From contig BDSL01000042.1 in the NCBI GenBank assembly GCA_003116995.1, positions 186,001 to 250,000 on the forward strand: a stretch of DNA of 64,000 bases, written 5' to 3'. Shown here piece by piece: positions 24,138-35,300 of the stretch. Under the pieces are notes generated by a model that saw only the letters and a list, made by a program, of their open reading frames with translations, made no database searches and was not told the DNA's origin. Source of the DNA: Yamagishiella unicocca. Its lineage: Eukaryota > Chlorophyta > Chlorophyceae > Chlamydomonadales > Volvocaceae. Both the position numbers and the translations under genes were made by a program. How positions within the stretch are numbered: position 1 is the stretch's first letter; every line of letters starts with the position of its first letter.

Positions 24138-25242
24138 GTTGCTAGAGGGAGTTGAAGGAGTCACAATGTGCCGGCCAACGTTCCTTCCGCAAAACTGCGA
24201 ACATAGCAGTTCAAGTCGGAGTGCTAACCATCATCAAGCGTATACTAGTAGTGGTGAAAAAGCTGGTAGTAAAGCCGAAAATGCCAAAGTTCCTTCCGTT
24301 CGAAGGTCGTACTAATGCAAGCTGCGCACCATGGCAGACTGCGTTTCCGGAACTTTTTATCATGCAAAGTACACCATATTGTTGTAGAAGGCCATAGACA
24401 CGTTTTTTTGACGGCCTGTGGCGCTCGTAAGAACTTGGGGCCGTGGGGCCGTTAGGATGTGCTTCTGGGATGCCATTGGGCGTTTCTGGCGAATTACCTT
24501 AAGACATCGCTGCACCTCAAGACCATTATGGACTGACAAATATATAGAGCCATGCCCTGACGCGGCTACGCGCGGCTAACGGTAACGGTCCGCATGCGGC
24601 AAGCAAGTATAGTGGAACGCAATTCGATTCTACAGCAGAATGCTCCTTATGTGGTTTATCCCTTGTAAGAAGCGCACATCACTGCGTGTGAGTTTCGTGT
24701 CTACGCACGCTTATAACTAGAAGGTTTACCAGCGATCCAGGACTTCTCATAAGGCTACCTGACATCTGCCGGATGCCTTTCGTTCGGTGTCCTTCGAAGG
24801 CTACAGCCAGCGCTAGTAATGTGGTTTGCTAGTGAATGGGTCACGTATACACCTGTCGTGCAGTTGCTGTCATTGGCGTGCAATTCACGGCAGGAATGCA
24901 CCCCTTGTCACGCACTGCCTGTACCCACTCTAACAAGTGCTACTACTACTGCTACTACTACTACCTGACGCTGACCATTCCGACCGCCATCTTCTTGTTC
25001 TGGGGGGATCCAGGGTATCAGTGACGTTTGATTTGATGATGGTACCTGATGGTACCTGATGGTACCTGATGGTACCGGATGTCCTTAGGCAGAAGATGAT
25101 GATGCCTGTCTGCACCATAAACTACCACACGCAGAAAGTGTTTCAGCACAATAGCGCCTCACGACCTCCAATGAGACTGGATGAAGGTGCCGTTGTCATG
25201 CCCCACAGCAGGCATCACCTGTCGCCGACACCAGGTGTAACA
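24138..25242. other. Intergenic region upstream of copy B, with short tandem repeats
   Basis: No coding exon is recognised. The first part must hold the promoter of copy B. A CTA/ACT-type trinucleotide tract lies at about 24938-24965. A perfect 10-bp tandem repeat, GATGGTACCT, runs about four times at 25038-25077. Confidence 0.5.
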
Positions 25243-26040
25243 CTTGCTGCCACGCCCCAGCGCCGGCACGTACGTTTCACCGGCACTGGTTCCGGAGCCA
25301 GGGCATCTGCGTTCCCGCTTGTATGCTGTTGCCGTAACTACAGCGCCTCTGTTGCTGTTAGGATTGATTGCGTCATGGATTCGGTTTCCACTCGTTCCGA
25401 CAACGATGGGGACACGTGTGAATCTCGCGATTCAGGTCGGGCGCAGGGCCCTTCTGACCAAATCCGTTGGTGCTGCAGAGTACTTAGCGGAACCACGCCT
25501 CATTCCTCGGCGTGGTTCTTCTGCTTGGTTGTTTTGGTTGTGCTTCTACACAATGTAACACACCGCGCTTGAAGAACGCCCGCGGCTCCTTGCTGCGTGA
25601 ATAGGTCACGAGGTCGACGCAGCCGCAGTCAGCGCCGCCTTTACGTTTGGAACTTGAGACCCTGCAGCTTGGTAACCTGCAGCCCGCCTGCCAGCAGCGC
25701 CAGTCCGCGGGGCTGTGGTGCCGCGCGCCCGCGCCACCCAGCATCAGGTCGAGAGCAGAAGAACCACCTCTGGTCACTCGCACCCAGATTACCATATTGC
25801 AAACATCGCAATTTACTGCGCATCGCCGGCCTGTTGAAACAGTCTTACTTCTGGGATTGTTATTTCCGCGCCGCCGCGCCTTTGACGACTTTCTTGTGCA
25901 CTACCTGCCTCCTGGCTGCACCTTGCTTCAGGTCGCGAGCAGGGTTGAGGACCCGTATGGCAACCTCCTGCCGTGGACTCAGCCTTCGGCAGGAGTACGT
26001 GAAGCCGCGCCTCAACGACCCTGCCTAGCGACCTAGAGCC
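25243..26040 (+). repeat. Mosaic repeat block, reference copy
   Basis: This block of about 800 bp recurs in pieces at 42,300-42,835 (direct, corresponding to about 25,300-25,800), 43,610-43,790 (direct, about 25,740-25,925) and 43,793-44,575 (inverted, nearly full length). Short open frames exist on both strands but none resembles a known protein, and no terminal repeats or target duplications are clear. It is most likely a piece of an unidentified mobile element or a local segmental duplication. Confidence 0.7.
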
Positions 26041-27583
26041 GCAACACGAGCAACGCCTCCACAATCCACGAAGACCATCTACCATCAGTAGGCCTTCTCC
26101 CGGCGGGCATCATGCTGGGGGGAGGTTTCCTGAGTCCACTTGGGTTTCCATAGGAAGGGGCAGTATTGATAGCGCTACACTGCGCGCTCGCGAGGTGAAG
26201 TTCCGGGCAGTAAGCCCCCCAGCCGGCAATGAGACCATGCGAACCGCTCCCTTAGCACGTTTCGTTGCCCTACCGGCCAGGTGGACTCCGGGAACATATC
26301 TTCGTCGTTTTGAGGTGGAAGAGTGAGCCGAACATGAGCCTCGCAAGTGCCCTGACAGTTGCTGCCTTGAGTGACTTCGAGTTGACTTGGCTGATGTTGT
26401 GCTGTTTGGTTTGCTGATATCGCCGTCCCGTTTCCGATAATCCATGATGTCATGCCCGAGATCTGCCGCCGGTCACGCCCTATTCTAGCCAGCTACCGGG
26501 GCTGCGGAGTTACGAAGTAGGTAAATCGCCCCAGCCGGTGGGGTGTTTACGAACGGACAGGCGCGACAAAATGTGTTTCAAAAGGTCCGACACCTTGGCA
26601 CAGGAGTCCCCCGATTACCTCACTCTCGCATAGACTATAGAATAGCGGGCTAGCATCGGTAGGTCGAGCTTGCGGTACTGCACGGAGTAGGACGACCGCA
26701 TTCCGGACGTCATGTTGGCGGGACATCAGTAGGCTGATCCTAAGACTGCCTGAGCCTCTGCAGCAATTTGTACATGGGCTTAGCTGTTCGTAGCCGGAGA
26801 AGCAGATTGCCCCCCTGTGGCCTGCACTCATTCAGGGCTTGTGGGTGTTTTCTGCCTTGGAGTGTGTGTGAGATCGTTATGAACAACCGCGTGCGTGTGT
26901 CCCCCACACGTGGTTGTGGGGGGAAGTGTTACACCTGGTCTCCGACCCTGCAGCGCTGGGTTTCAGGAGAAGTGCCTACGCGTGGGGTATCATCGTTTCC
27001 AGGAGCCAGTGTGGATAAAAACGGTATTAATTGATCCGAGACCGGGCCGGTCTACGACCCCGCCGCAGCGCTGGCTTAGTTTCAACGCAACTCCCTAGTC
27101 GTGGGGTAGCATCGTTTCTGGGAGACAGAAAAGGTTCGAACGGCAGCAATTGATCCGAGACTGTGATGAAACACTAGAGAGGCATTCACGTATGTACGTA
27201 CGGGACACCGGGCCGGTCTCTGAGCTTCGAGCGTGCTCAGACATACTGAGCGCAGATTGTAAACTGAAGTCAGTCCATAATCGAGAGTTACAGAAGGTTA
27301 TAGGTGGATGAAGCCTCCGCGATGCACTGAACGGTGTAAATGCGCCGAAGTTGGCGAGCCCGCACGGTGCTTACCCCACTAAAACAAGTAGTAAGAGGTT
27401 ACGACTCATTTAAAAGTCTCGTCTTAAAAGGCTCGTAAGAGTCGTAGGGCCTTCTTATGCGTTAACGAACTTAGGAACCGTCATAATGACAGCTCGTAAA
27501 CGATTATGAGGAATCTTACGAGGGCTCTTATGAAGGCTCGTAAGGCTTTTACGAGGCCTTTACGACGATTTGGCTGCCATAGG
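26041..27583. other. Intergenic region with imperfect repeats
   Basis: No gene is recognised. Two imperfect copies of a segment of about 110 bp lie at about 26950-27045 and 27064-27160. Both contain CAGCGCTGG, then GTGGGGTA.CATCGTTTC, then AATTGATCCGAGAC. From about 27425 to 27580, just before the satellite, GCTCGTAA occurs three times and TTACGAG twice in opposite orientation, giving several short palindromes. Confidence 0.5.
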
Positions 27584-27987
27584 GCCGGCAACCTTCGATC
27601 GGCCTCGCCCTTGGGCACGCAGCTTAACGGTAGCAATAACTAGGTGAAAGGAACGTCCCCACTGAAATTCGCCTCTCGGGATCGCCGCACGAGGACGTCC
27701 GGGCCAATCGGCAAGCATCGGCTTCTCCGGCAACCTTCGATCGGCCTCGCTCTTGGGCACGCAGCTTAACGGTAGAAATAACTAGGTGAAAGGAACGTCC
27801 CCACCGAAATTCGCCTCTCGGGATCGCCGCACGAGGACGTCCGGGCCAATCGGCAAGCATCGGCTTCTCCGGCAACCTTCGATCGGCCTCGCTCTTGGGC
27901 ACGCAGCTTAACGGTAGCAAGAACTAGGTGAAAGGAACGTCCCCACCGAAATTCGCCTCTCGGGATCGCCGCACGAGGACGTCCGGG
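27584..27987 (+). repeat. 142-bp satellite, left part of array
   Basis: Almost three copies of the 142-bp unit are present. Each contains CCGGCAACCTTCGATCGGCC, then CGCAGCTTAACGGTAGCAA and GGATCGCCGCACGAGGACGT. The array runs in the same orientation as the large array to the right and is cut at 27987 by the LTR element, so the two arrays were one before the insertion. Confidence 0.95.
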
Positions 27988-28170
27988 TGTTAGGAAGAAG
28001 GATGTCGTACTAAGAATACGGCCTGTGGAGGAGATGATCCCCCAACGTTATGTCTACCGAGCAGGCACAAAGAGGACTTCCTTTTATAGTCGTTGAATAT
28101 CGAGTCGTGATGTGTACATTATGTCACGCGGAGCGCAGTACGGCCATGAGGGCCTTACGCGCGCCTTACA
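27988..28170 (-). repeat. 3' LTR (minus orientation)
   Basis: On the minus strand it runs from TGTAAGGCG to CCTAACA. It is preceded on that strand by the polypurine tract. It differs from the other LTR by a few substitutions and a 15-bp segment near 28095. Confidence 0.88.
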
Positions 28171-28183
28171 TTCCCCCCCTTCT
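28171..28183 (-). other. Polypurine tract of the LTR element
   Basis: The minus strand reads AGAAGGGGGGGAA directly before the TGTAAGG start of the 3' LTR. This is the expected plus-strand priming site and one of two signals fixing the orientation. Confidence 0.8.
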
Positions 28184-28422
28184 GATGGGAAGCCCGTCCC
28201 GGGTGCCAAATTTTTAGCGAAGCTCCGGCGGGAAGTTGGAACGCGTCCAATATTCTTGGATGAGGTTGGGGCAGACACGTTCGAGGGCAGACTCGCTTTA
28301 TCGAAGGGTCACAACCACCCTACGGTAATGGCATCTGAGACAGGTTCGATCGCTGGAGGCCTCTCGGTCTCGCGAAAGAGCTCGGCGCTTAACGCGCTAA
28401 TTTTTTTTCTCCTCGGCCCACA

Positions 28423-30244
28423 ATGTCGGCCAATATGGACTGCGATACGACGGTACGCAACATGGCGACCCTTCCGCCGCCCAAAGCGTCTTCAACATGG
28501 CGACCCTTCCGCCGCCCAAAGCGCTAAGACGCTCATACCGTAGCATGTACAATGCCTTCCTTGCTATGCCTAGCACTGATTTGCTACTCGAGCTAGCCTA
28601 CTCGGCCGGAAAATCCGCCCTGACGAACGTAGACGTCACCGCTTGGTCGAAGGGAACCACGACCATCTCCCGGGATTAAATTATTCCACCATCCTCCGCC
28701 TAAAACGGATTATCCTCTTCCAACGCCTACAGGCTGCGGGCGCATTCCCGGGCGACGTCAACGACGCCGTCGACCTGGACTCCATAGAGAATATGGACTT
28801 CAGCGAGCTGCTGGACGCAGGTACTAAGATACCATCGCTTAAAGTGCTCCAGCAAACGCAGGCCGATTTTGACGCCCTGCGCACGCTGGCAAACGCCCCG
28901 CAAAATGCCAATTCGGAGCCCCAGGTTTTTACCGCACGGGCGATCGACTCACCCAGACCCCCGCCGCCTAACGCAGATGAGCCGGCAACGGAGAACGTGC
29001 CGCCGCCGCCGCCGGCCCAAGTGCCGCCGCCACCGGCCAACGTGCCCATGGACGAGCAGACCAAGCTGCAGGCTATGATCCAAGCAGCTGTCCAAGCGGC
29101 ACTCGCGGCCGTTACCTCGCCTGCGGTCCCGCCAGCGCTGCCCGTACCGGAGCACGCCGCGGCGCCGTTCATGCAACCAGGACCCGCCTCCACGCCAGCC
29201 CCTGCAGTACCTGCACCGGCGGCCCCGGCGGCTCCTGCGCAGGCGCCACCTATCAACACCGTGAGTCTGGGAACGGGCGCAACTAGCGCTTATCCGGGTG
29301 CTACTCCCACGGGCACTCCTGCGACACACGCAGCCATAACCACTGGGACCAGCAATACTCATTCGCGTGCGCTGCAACAGCCGCCTATTTTCTTAGGGCG
29401 CAGCAGCAACCAGATCTCGGACCCCGACATTTGGTTTGACACCACTATCCGATACCTGAGGGCCAACAATTGCGACCCCATGGAGAGCATGCGATATTAC
29501 GTGGGCGGTCCGGCTGCTAAATGGTACAGCGGCTTGTGCGAACGGCACGCAGTGCTAGGTGCTCCGCCCCTCTCAGTAGCAACCATGCGCGCGGATTTCA
29601 TTCTCCTTTACGGGGACGTTCGCCGCGGCACGCCCCAAGAGGTTCGCCAACGTTTGCACTCTGGCGAGCACCATCAGAAGCCTCACGAATCCATTGGCGA
29701 TTATGCGCAGCGCTTCCGGGAACTAACTCGCGATGATCCCGACATTTCCCAAGTTGACTTGTGCGCCTGGTTCCTAAACGGAATGCTTGCTCAATTGCAG
29801 CGCTCGTGTGCTTCGGATGCCAACGGCAGCCCTTGGGCCGCTTTTGACGCCCTGCTTACTTACGCCCACGGCCAGGAATCGCGCTCACTCATGGGCAAAA
29901 AGACCGTCCGCTTTGGCCTCCTCAAAGGAACCGCCCCCGCCCCTCCCAAGCAGGCTGCAAATCGCGGCAATGGCAACCGTGACCGCCGCCGGAATGGCGG
30001 CGACCGCGGCAATGGCCGGAATGGCGGCGACCGCGGCAACGGCCGCAATGGCGAAGACCGCGGCAACGGCCGGTCTCACCGCCGAACCTCCGAGCGCGAG
30101 AAGGAGTGCGAGGAAATTAGGCGTGAAAACTTGGCCAAGGCTGGCCTGTGTTACCACTGCGGCGCTCCTTTCGGGAAGGGCCACCGCTGCCAGGAGTCTA
30201 AGCGGCAGCGCAGGGACAGTTCCGACGGCGCAGCGGCTAACTAG
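28423..30244 (+). pseudogene. gag, inverted copy (left arm)
   Basis: This Gag-like frame runs against the orientation of its own element. After ATGTCGGCCAA at 28423, the frame is broken by a duplication of about 35 bp (28463-28497) and again near 28640 by a small deletion relative to the other copy. From 28643 it stays open to the stop at 30244. It carries a Pro/Ala-rich region, a capsid-like segment around DIWFDTTIRYLR and RQRLHSGEHHQKPHESIGDY, a basic Arg/Asn/Gly repeat, and the zinc knuckle CYHCGAPFGKGHRC near the end. Confidence 0.8.
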
Positions 30245-30583
30245 GGGGTTGCTCATGCTGGCATCACGGGGTCACAGCATGGGTTATCCCAGGACACTGA
30301 GATGCTAGAGCCTCCTTCCTTGCCTGAATGGCCGGATAAGCCGGTACGTGTGCATCGATCAATTTTCTTGAAGCTGCAAAAGCCTTCTAAAAGGCAATTT
30401 GTATTCGACGCTACGTGTAACGGAACGGAATCGCTCTGCCCTCTGTCGCCACTCCCGTGTACGTCATTTCTCACTCACGACGTCGGCAACCACCACGTTT
30501 GGGCAAGCCCTCAGTACTCGGAAATTCCGGAGTTCCTCAAACACTATGAAGCCTGCAAAAGCAAGGCTCCTGACGCAACAAGT
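30245..30583 (+). pseudogene. Start of a pol-like frame in the spacer
   Basis: Downstream of the left gag copy, an open frame from about 30302 contains VFDATCNGTESLCPL and VWASPQYSEIPEFLKHYEAC before it runs into the inverted gag at about 30584. Its place just after gag suggests the beginning of the pol polyprotein. SPQYSEI vaguely recalls the NPPY/F motif of adenine-methyltransferase-like domains known in some retroelements, but this is weak. No protease, reverse transcriptase or integrase motif is present. Confidence 0.45.
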
Positions 30584-32105
30584 GCATTGCCGCGATTTGC
30601 AGCCTGCTTGGGAGGGGCGGGGGTGGTTCCTTTGAGGAGGCCAAAGCGGACGGTCTTTTTGCCGATGAGTGAGCGCGATTCCTGGCCGTGGGCGTAAGTA
30701 AACAGGGCGTCAAAAGCGGCCCAAGGGCTGCCGTTGGCATCCGAAGCACACGAGCGCTGCAATTGAGCAAGCATTCCGTTTAGGAACCAGGCGCACAAGT
30801 CAACTTGGGAAATGTCGGGATCATCGCGAGTTAGTTCCCAGAAGCGCTGCGCGTAATCGCCAATGGATTCGTGAGGCTTCTGATGGTGCTCGCCAGAGTG
30901 CAAACGTTGGCGAACCTCTTGGGGCGTGCCGCGGCGAACGTCCCCCGTAAAGGAGAATGAAATCCGCGCGCATGGTTGCTACTGAGAGGGGCGGAGCACC
31001 TAGCACTGCGTGCCGTTCGCACAAGCCGCTGTACCATTTAGCAGCCGGACCGCCCACGTAATATCCTCTCGATGGGGTCGCAATTGTTGGCCCTCAGGTA
31101 TCGGATAGTGGTGTCAAACCAAATGTCGGGGTCCGAGATCTGGTTGCTGCTGCGCCCTAAGAAAATAGGCGGCTGTCGCAGCGCACGCGAATGGGTATTG
31201 CTGGTCCCAGTGGTTATGGCTGCGTGTGTCGCAGGAGTGCCCGTGGGAGTAGCACCCGGATAAGCGCTAGTTGCGCCCGTTCCCAGACTCACGGTGTTGA
31301 TAGGTGGCGCCTGCGCAGGAGCCGCCGGGGCCGCCGGTGCAGGTACTGCAGGGGCTGGCGTGGGGCCGGGTCCTGGTTGCATGAACGGCGCCGCGGCGTG
31401 CTCCGGTACGGGCAGCGCTGGCGGGACCGCAGGCGAGGTAACGGCCACGAGTGCCGCTTGGACAGCTGCTTGGATCATAGCCTGCAGCTTGGTCTGCTCG
31501 TCCATGGGCACGTTGGCCGGTGGCGGCGGCACTTGGGCCGGCGGCGGCGGCGGCACGTTCTCCGTTGCCGGCTCATCTGCGTTAGGCGGCGGGGGTCTGG
31601 GTGAGTCGATCGCCCGTGCGGTAAAAACCTGCGGCTCCGAATCGGCATTTTGCGGGGCGTTTGCCAGCGTGCGCAGGGCGTCAAAATCGGCCTGCGTTTG
31701 CTGGAGCACTTTAAGCGATGGTATCTTAGTACCTGCGTCCAGCAGCTCGCTGAAGTCCATATTCTCTATGGAGTCCAGGTCGACGGCGTCGTTGACGTCG
31801 CCCGGGAATGCGCCCGCAGCCTGTAGGCGTTGGAAGAGGATAATCCGTTTTAGGCGGAGGATGGTGAAATAATTTAATCCCGGGAGATGGTCGTGGTTCC
31901 CTTCGACCAAGCGGAGGTAGAATGTGACATTTACGTTCGTCAGGGCGGATTTTCCGGCCGAGTAGGCTAGCTCGAGTAGCAAATCAGTGCTAGGCATAGC
32001 AAGGAAGGCATTGTACATGCTACGGTATGAGCGTCTTAGCGCTTTGGGCGGCGGAAGGGTCGCCATGTTGCGTACCGTCGTATCGCAGTCCATTTTGGCC
32101 GACAT
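30584..32105 (-). pseudogene. gag, copy in element orientation (truncated)
   Basis: This frame starts at ATGTCGGCCAA at 32105 on the minus strand, about 80 bases after the primer-binding site, as expected for gag. The first 355 codons stay open to about 31040, where a deletion of about 20 bp relative to the other copy breaks the frame. Capsid-like coding continues in other frames to 30584, where the sequence stops before the zinc knuckle at the palindrome junction. It keeps the N-terminal stretch that the left copy has lost. Confidence 0.8.
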
Positions 32106-32182
32106 TGTGGGCCGAGGTAAAAAACATTAGCGCGTTAAGCGCCGAGCTCTTTCGCGAGACCGAGAGGCCCCCAGCGATCGAA

Positions 32183-32198
32183 CCTGTCTCAGATGCCA
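32183..32198 (-). other. Primer-binding site of the LTR element
   Basis: Two bases inside the 5' LTR, the minus strand reads TGGCATCTGAGACAGG followed by TTCGATCG. This resembles the complement of a methionine-type tRNA 3' end (usual plant PBS TGGTATCAGAGCCAGG) with about three mismatches, and it continues into the complement of the T-loop. It fixes the minus orientation. A second copy of this stretch sits at about 28330 as part of the inverted arm. Confidence 0.75.
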
Positions 32199-32200
32199 GT

Positions 32201-32368
32201 TGTTAGGGAGAAGGATGTCGTACTAAGAATACGGCCTGTGGAGGAGATGATCCCCCAACGTTATTTCTACCGAGCAGGCACAAAGAGGACTTCCTTTCAT
32301 AGTCGTGATGTGTACATTATGTCACGCTGAGCGCACTACGGCCATTAGGGCCTTACGCGCGCCTTACA
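32201..32368 (-). repeat. 5' LTR (minus orientation)
   Basis: It is a direct repeat of 27988-28170 with a 15-bp deletion. On the minus strand it begins TGTAAGGCG and ends CCTAACA, followed by the primer-binding site. The CCGGG target duplication follows at 32369. Confidence 0.88.
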
Positions 32369-35300
32369 CCGGGCCAATCGGCAAGCATCGGCTTCTCCGG
32401 CAACCTTCGATCGGCCTCGCTCTTGGGCACGCAGCTTAACGGTAGCAAGAACTAGGTGAAAGGAACGTCCCCACCGAAATTCGCCTCTCGGGATCGCCGC
32501 ACGAGGACGTCCGGGCCAATCGGCAAGCATCGGCTTCTCCGGCAACCTTCGATCGGCCTCGCTCTTGGGCATGCAGCTTAACGGTAGCAAGAACTAGGTG
32601 AAAGGAACGTCCCCACTGAAATTCGCCTCTCGGGATCGCCGCACGAGGACGTCCGGGCCAACCGGCAAGCATCGGCTTCTCCGGCAACCTTCGATCGGCC
32701 TCGCTCTTGGGCATGCAGCTTAACGGTGGCAAGAACTAGGTGAAAGGAACGTCCCCACCGAAATTCGCCTCTCGGGATCGCCGCACGAGGACGTCCGGGC
32801 CAATCGGCAAGCATCGGCTTCTCCGGCAACCTTCGATCGGCCTCGCTCTTGGGCACGCAGCTTAACGGTAGCAAGAACTAGGTGAAAGGAACGTCCCCAC
32901 TGAAATTCGCCTCTCGGGATCGCCGCACGAGGACGTCCGGGCCAATCGGCAAGCATCGGCTTCTCCGGCAACCTTCGATCGGCCTCGCTCTTGGGCATGC
33001 AGCTTAACGGTAGCAAGCACTAGGTGAAAGGAACGTCCCCACTGAAATTCGCCTCTCGGGATCGCCGCACGAGGACGTCCGGGCCAATCGGCAAGCATCG
33101 GCTTCTCCGGCAACCTTCGATCGGCCTCGCTCTTGGGCACGCAGCTTAACGGTAGCAAGAACTAGGTGAAAGGAACGTCCCCACTGAAATTCGCCTCTCG
33201 GGATCGCCGCACGAGGACGTCCGGGCCAATCGGCAAGCATCGGCTTCTCCGGCAACCTTCGATCGGCCTCGCTCTTGGGCATGCAGCTTAACGGTAGCAA
33301 GAACTAGGTGAAAGGAACGTCCCCACCGAAATTCGCCTCTCGGGATCGCCGCACGAGGACGTCCGGGCCAATCGGCAAGCATCGGCTTCTCCGGCAACCT
33401 TCGATCGCCCTCGCTCTTGGGCATGCAGCTTAACGGTAGCAAGAACTAGGTGAAAGGAACGTCCCCACCGAAATTCGCCTCTCGGGATCGCCGCACGAGG
33501 ACGTCCGGGCCAATCGGCAAGCATCGGCTTCTCCGGCAACCTTCGATCGGCCTCGCTCTTGGGCACGCAGCTTAACGGTAGCAAGAACTAGGTGAAAGGG
33601 ACGTCCCCACCGAAATTCGCCTCTCGGGATCGCCGCACGAGGACGTCCGGGCCAATCGGCAAGCATCGGCTTCTCCGGCAACCTTCGATCGGCCTCGCTC
33701 TTGGGCACGCAGCTTAACGGTAGCAAGAACTAGGTGAAAGGAACGTCCCCACCGAAATTCGCCTCTCGGGATCGCCGCACGAGGACGTCCGGGCCAATCG
33801 GCAAGCATCGGCTTCTCCGGCAACCTTCGATCGGCCTCGCTCTTGGGCACGCAGCTTAACGGTAGCAAGAACTAGGTGAAAGGAACGTCCCCACTGAAAT
33901 TCGCCTCTCGGGATCGCCGCACGAGGACGTCCGGGCCGATCGGCAAGCATCGGCTTCTCCGGCAACCTTCGATCGGCCTCGCTCTTGGGCACGCAGCTTA
34001 ACGGTAGCAAGAACTAGGTGAAAGGAACGTCCCCACCGAAATTCGCCTCTCGGGATCGCCGCACGAGGACGTCCGGGCCAATCGGCAAGCATCGGCTTCT
34101 CCGGCAACCTTCGATCGGCCTCGCTCTTGGGCATGCAGCTTAACGGTAGCAAGAACTAGGTGAAAGGAACGTCCCCACTGAAATTCGCCTCTCGGGATCG
34201 CCGCACGAGGACGTCCGGGCCAATCGGCAAGCATCGGCTTCTCCGGCAACCTTCGATCGGCCTCGCTCTTGGGCACGCAGCTTAACGGTAGCAAGAACTA
34301 GGTGAAAGGAACGTCCCCACTGAAATTCGACTCTCGGGATCGCCGCACGAGGACGTCCGGGCCAATCGGCAAGCATCGGCTTCTCCGGCAACCTTCGATC
34401 GGCCTCGCTCTTGGGCACGCAGCTTAACGGTAGCAAGAACTAGGTGAAAGGAACGTCCCCACCGAAATTCGCCTCTCGGGATCGCCGCACGAGGACGTCC
34501 GGGCCAATCGGCAAGCATCGGCTTCTCCGGCAACCTTCGATCGGCCTCGCTCTTGGGCACGCAGCTTAACGGTAGCAAGAACTAGGTGAAAGGAACGTCC
34601 CCACCGAAATTCGCCTCTCGGGATCGCCGCACGAGGACGTCCGGGCCAATCGGCAAGCATCGGCTTCTCCGGCAACCTTCGATCGGCCTCGCTCTTGGGC
34701 ACGCAGCTTAACGGTAGCAAGAACTAGGTGAAAGGAACGTCCCCACTGAAATTCGCCTCTCGGGATCGCCGCACGAGGACGTCCGGGCCGATTGGCAAGC
34801 ATCGGCTTCTCCGGCAACCTTCGATCGGCCTCGCTCTTGGGCACGCAGCTTAACGGTAGCAAGAACTAGGTGAAAGGAACGTCCCCACCGAAATTCGCCT
34901 CTCGGGATCGCCGCACGAGGACGTCCGGGCCAATCGGCAAGCATCGGCTTCTCCGGCAACCTTCGATCGGCCTCGCTCTTGGGCATGCAGCTTAACGGTA
35001 GCAAGAACTAGGTGAAAGGAACGTCCCCACTGAAATTCGCCTCTCGGGATCGCCGCACGAGGACGTCCGGGCCAATCGGCAAGCATCGGCTTCTCCGGCA
35101 ACCTTCGATCGGCCTCGCTCTTGGGCACGCAGCTTAACGGTAGCAAGAACTAGGTGAAAGGAACGTCCCCACTGAAATTCGACTCTCGGGATCGCCGCAC
35201 GAGGACGTCCGGGCCAATCGGCAAGCATCGGCTTCTCCGGCAACCTTCGATCGGCCTCGCTCTTGGGCACGCAGCTTAACGGTAGCAAGAACTAGGTGAA

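Larger units (their letters stand above)
27988..32368 (-). mobile_element. LTR retrotransposon with inverted gag duplication, inserted in the satellite
   Basis: The element is bounded by LTRs at 27988-28170 (183 bp) and 32201-32368 (168 bp; 15 bp shorter by one internal indel). A perfect 5-bp target duplication CCGGG flanks it at 27983-27987 and 32369-32373, where the uninterrupted satellite reads GTCCGGGCCAATC. The primer-binding site and polypurine tract both show minus-strand orientation. The zinc knuckle C-x2-C-x7-H-x-C in gag is the type seen in plant-like Ty3/gypsy elements. Most of pol is missing: two gag copies face each other as arms of about 1.6 kb (28330-29973 and 30584-32197) around a 610-bp spacer. 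The element is non-autonomous. Confidence 0.9.

Noticed and set aside
28681..29259. Gly/Ala-rich open frame opposite gag
   Set aside because: It is the complement of the Pro/Ala-rich gag region and lacks any motif of its own.
27988..32368. Reading the LTR element in + orientation because the longest gag frame is on +
   Set aside because: The PBS at 32183-32198 and the polypurine tract at 28171-28183 both require minus orientation; the + gag is the inverted copy.
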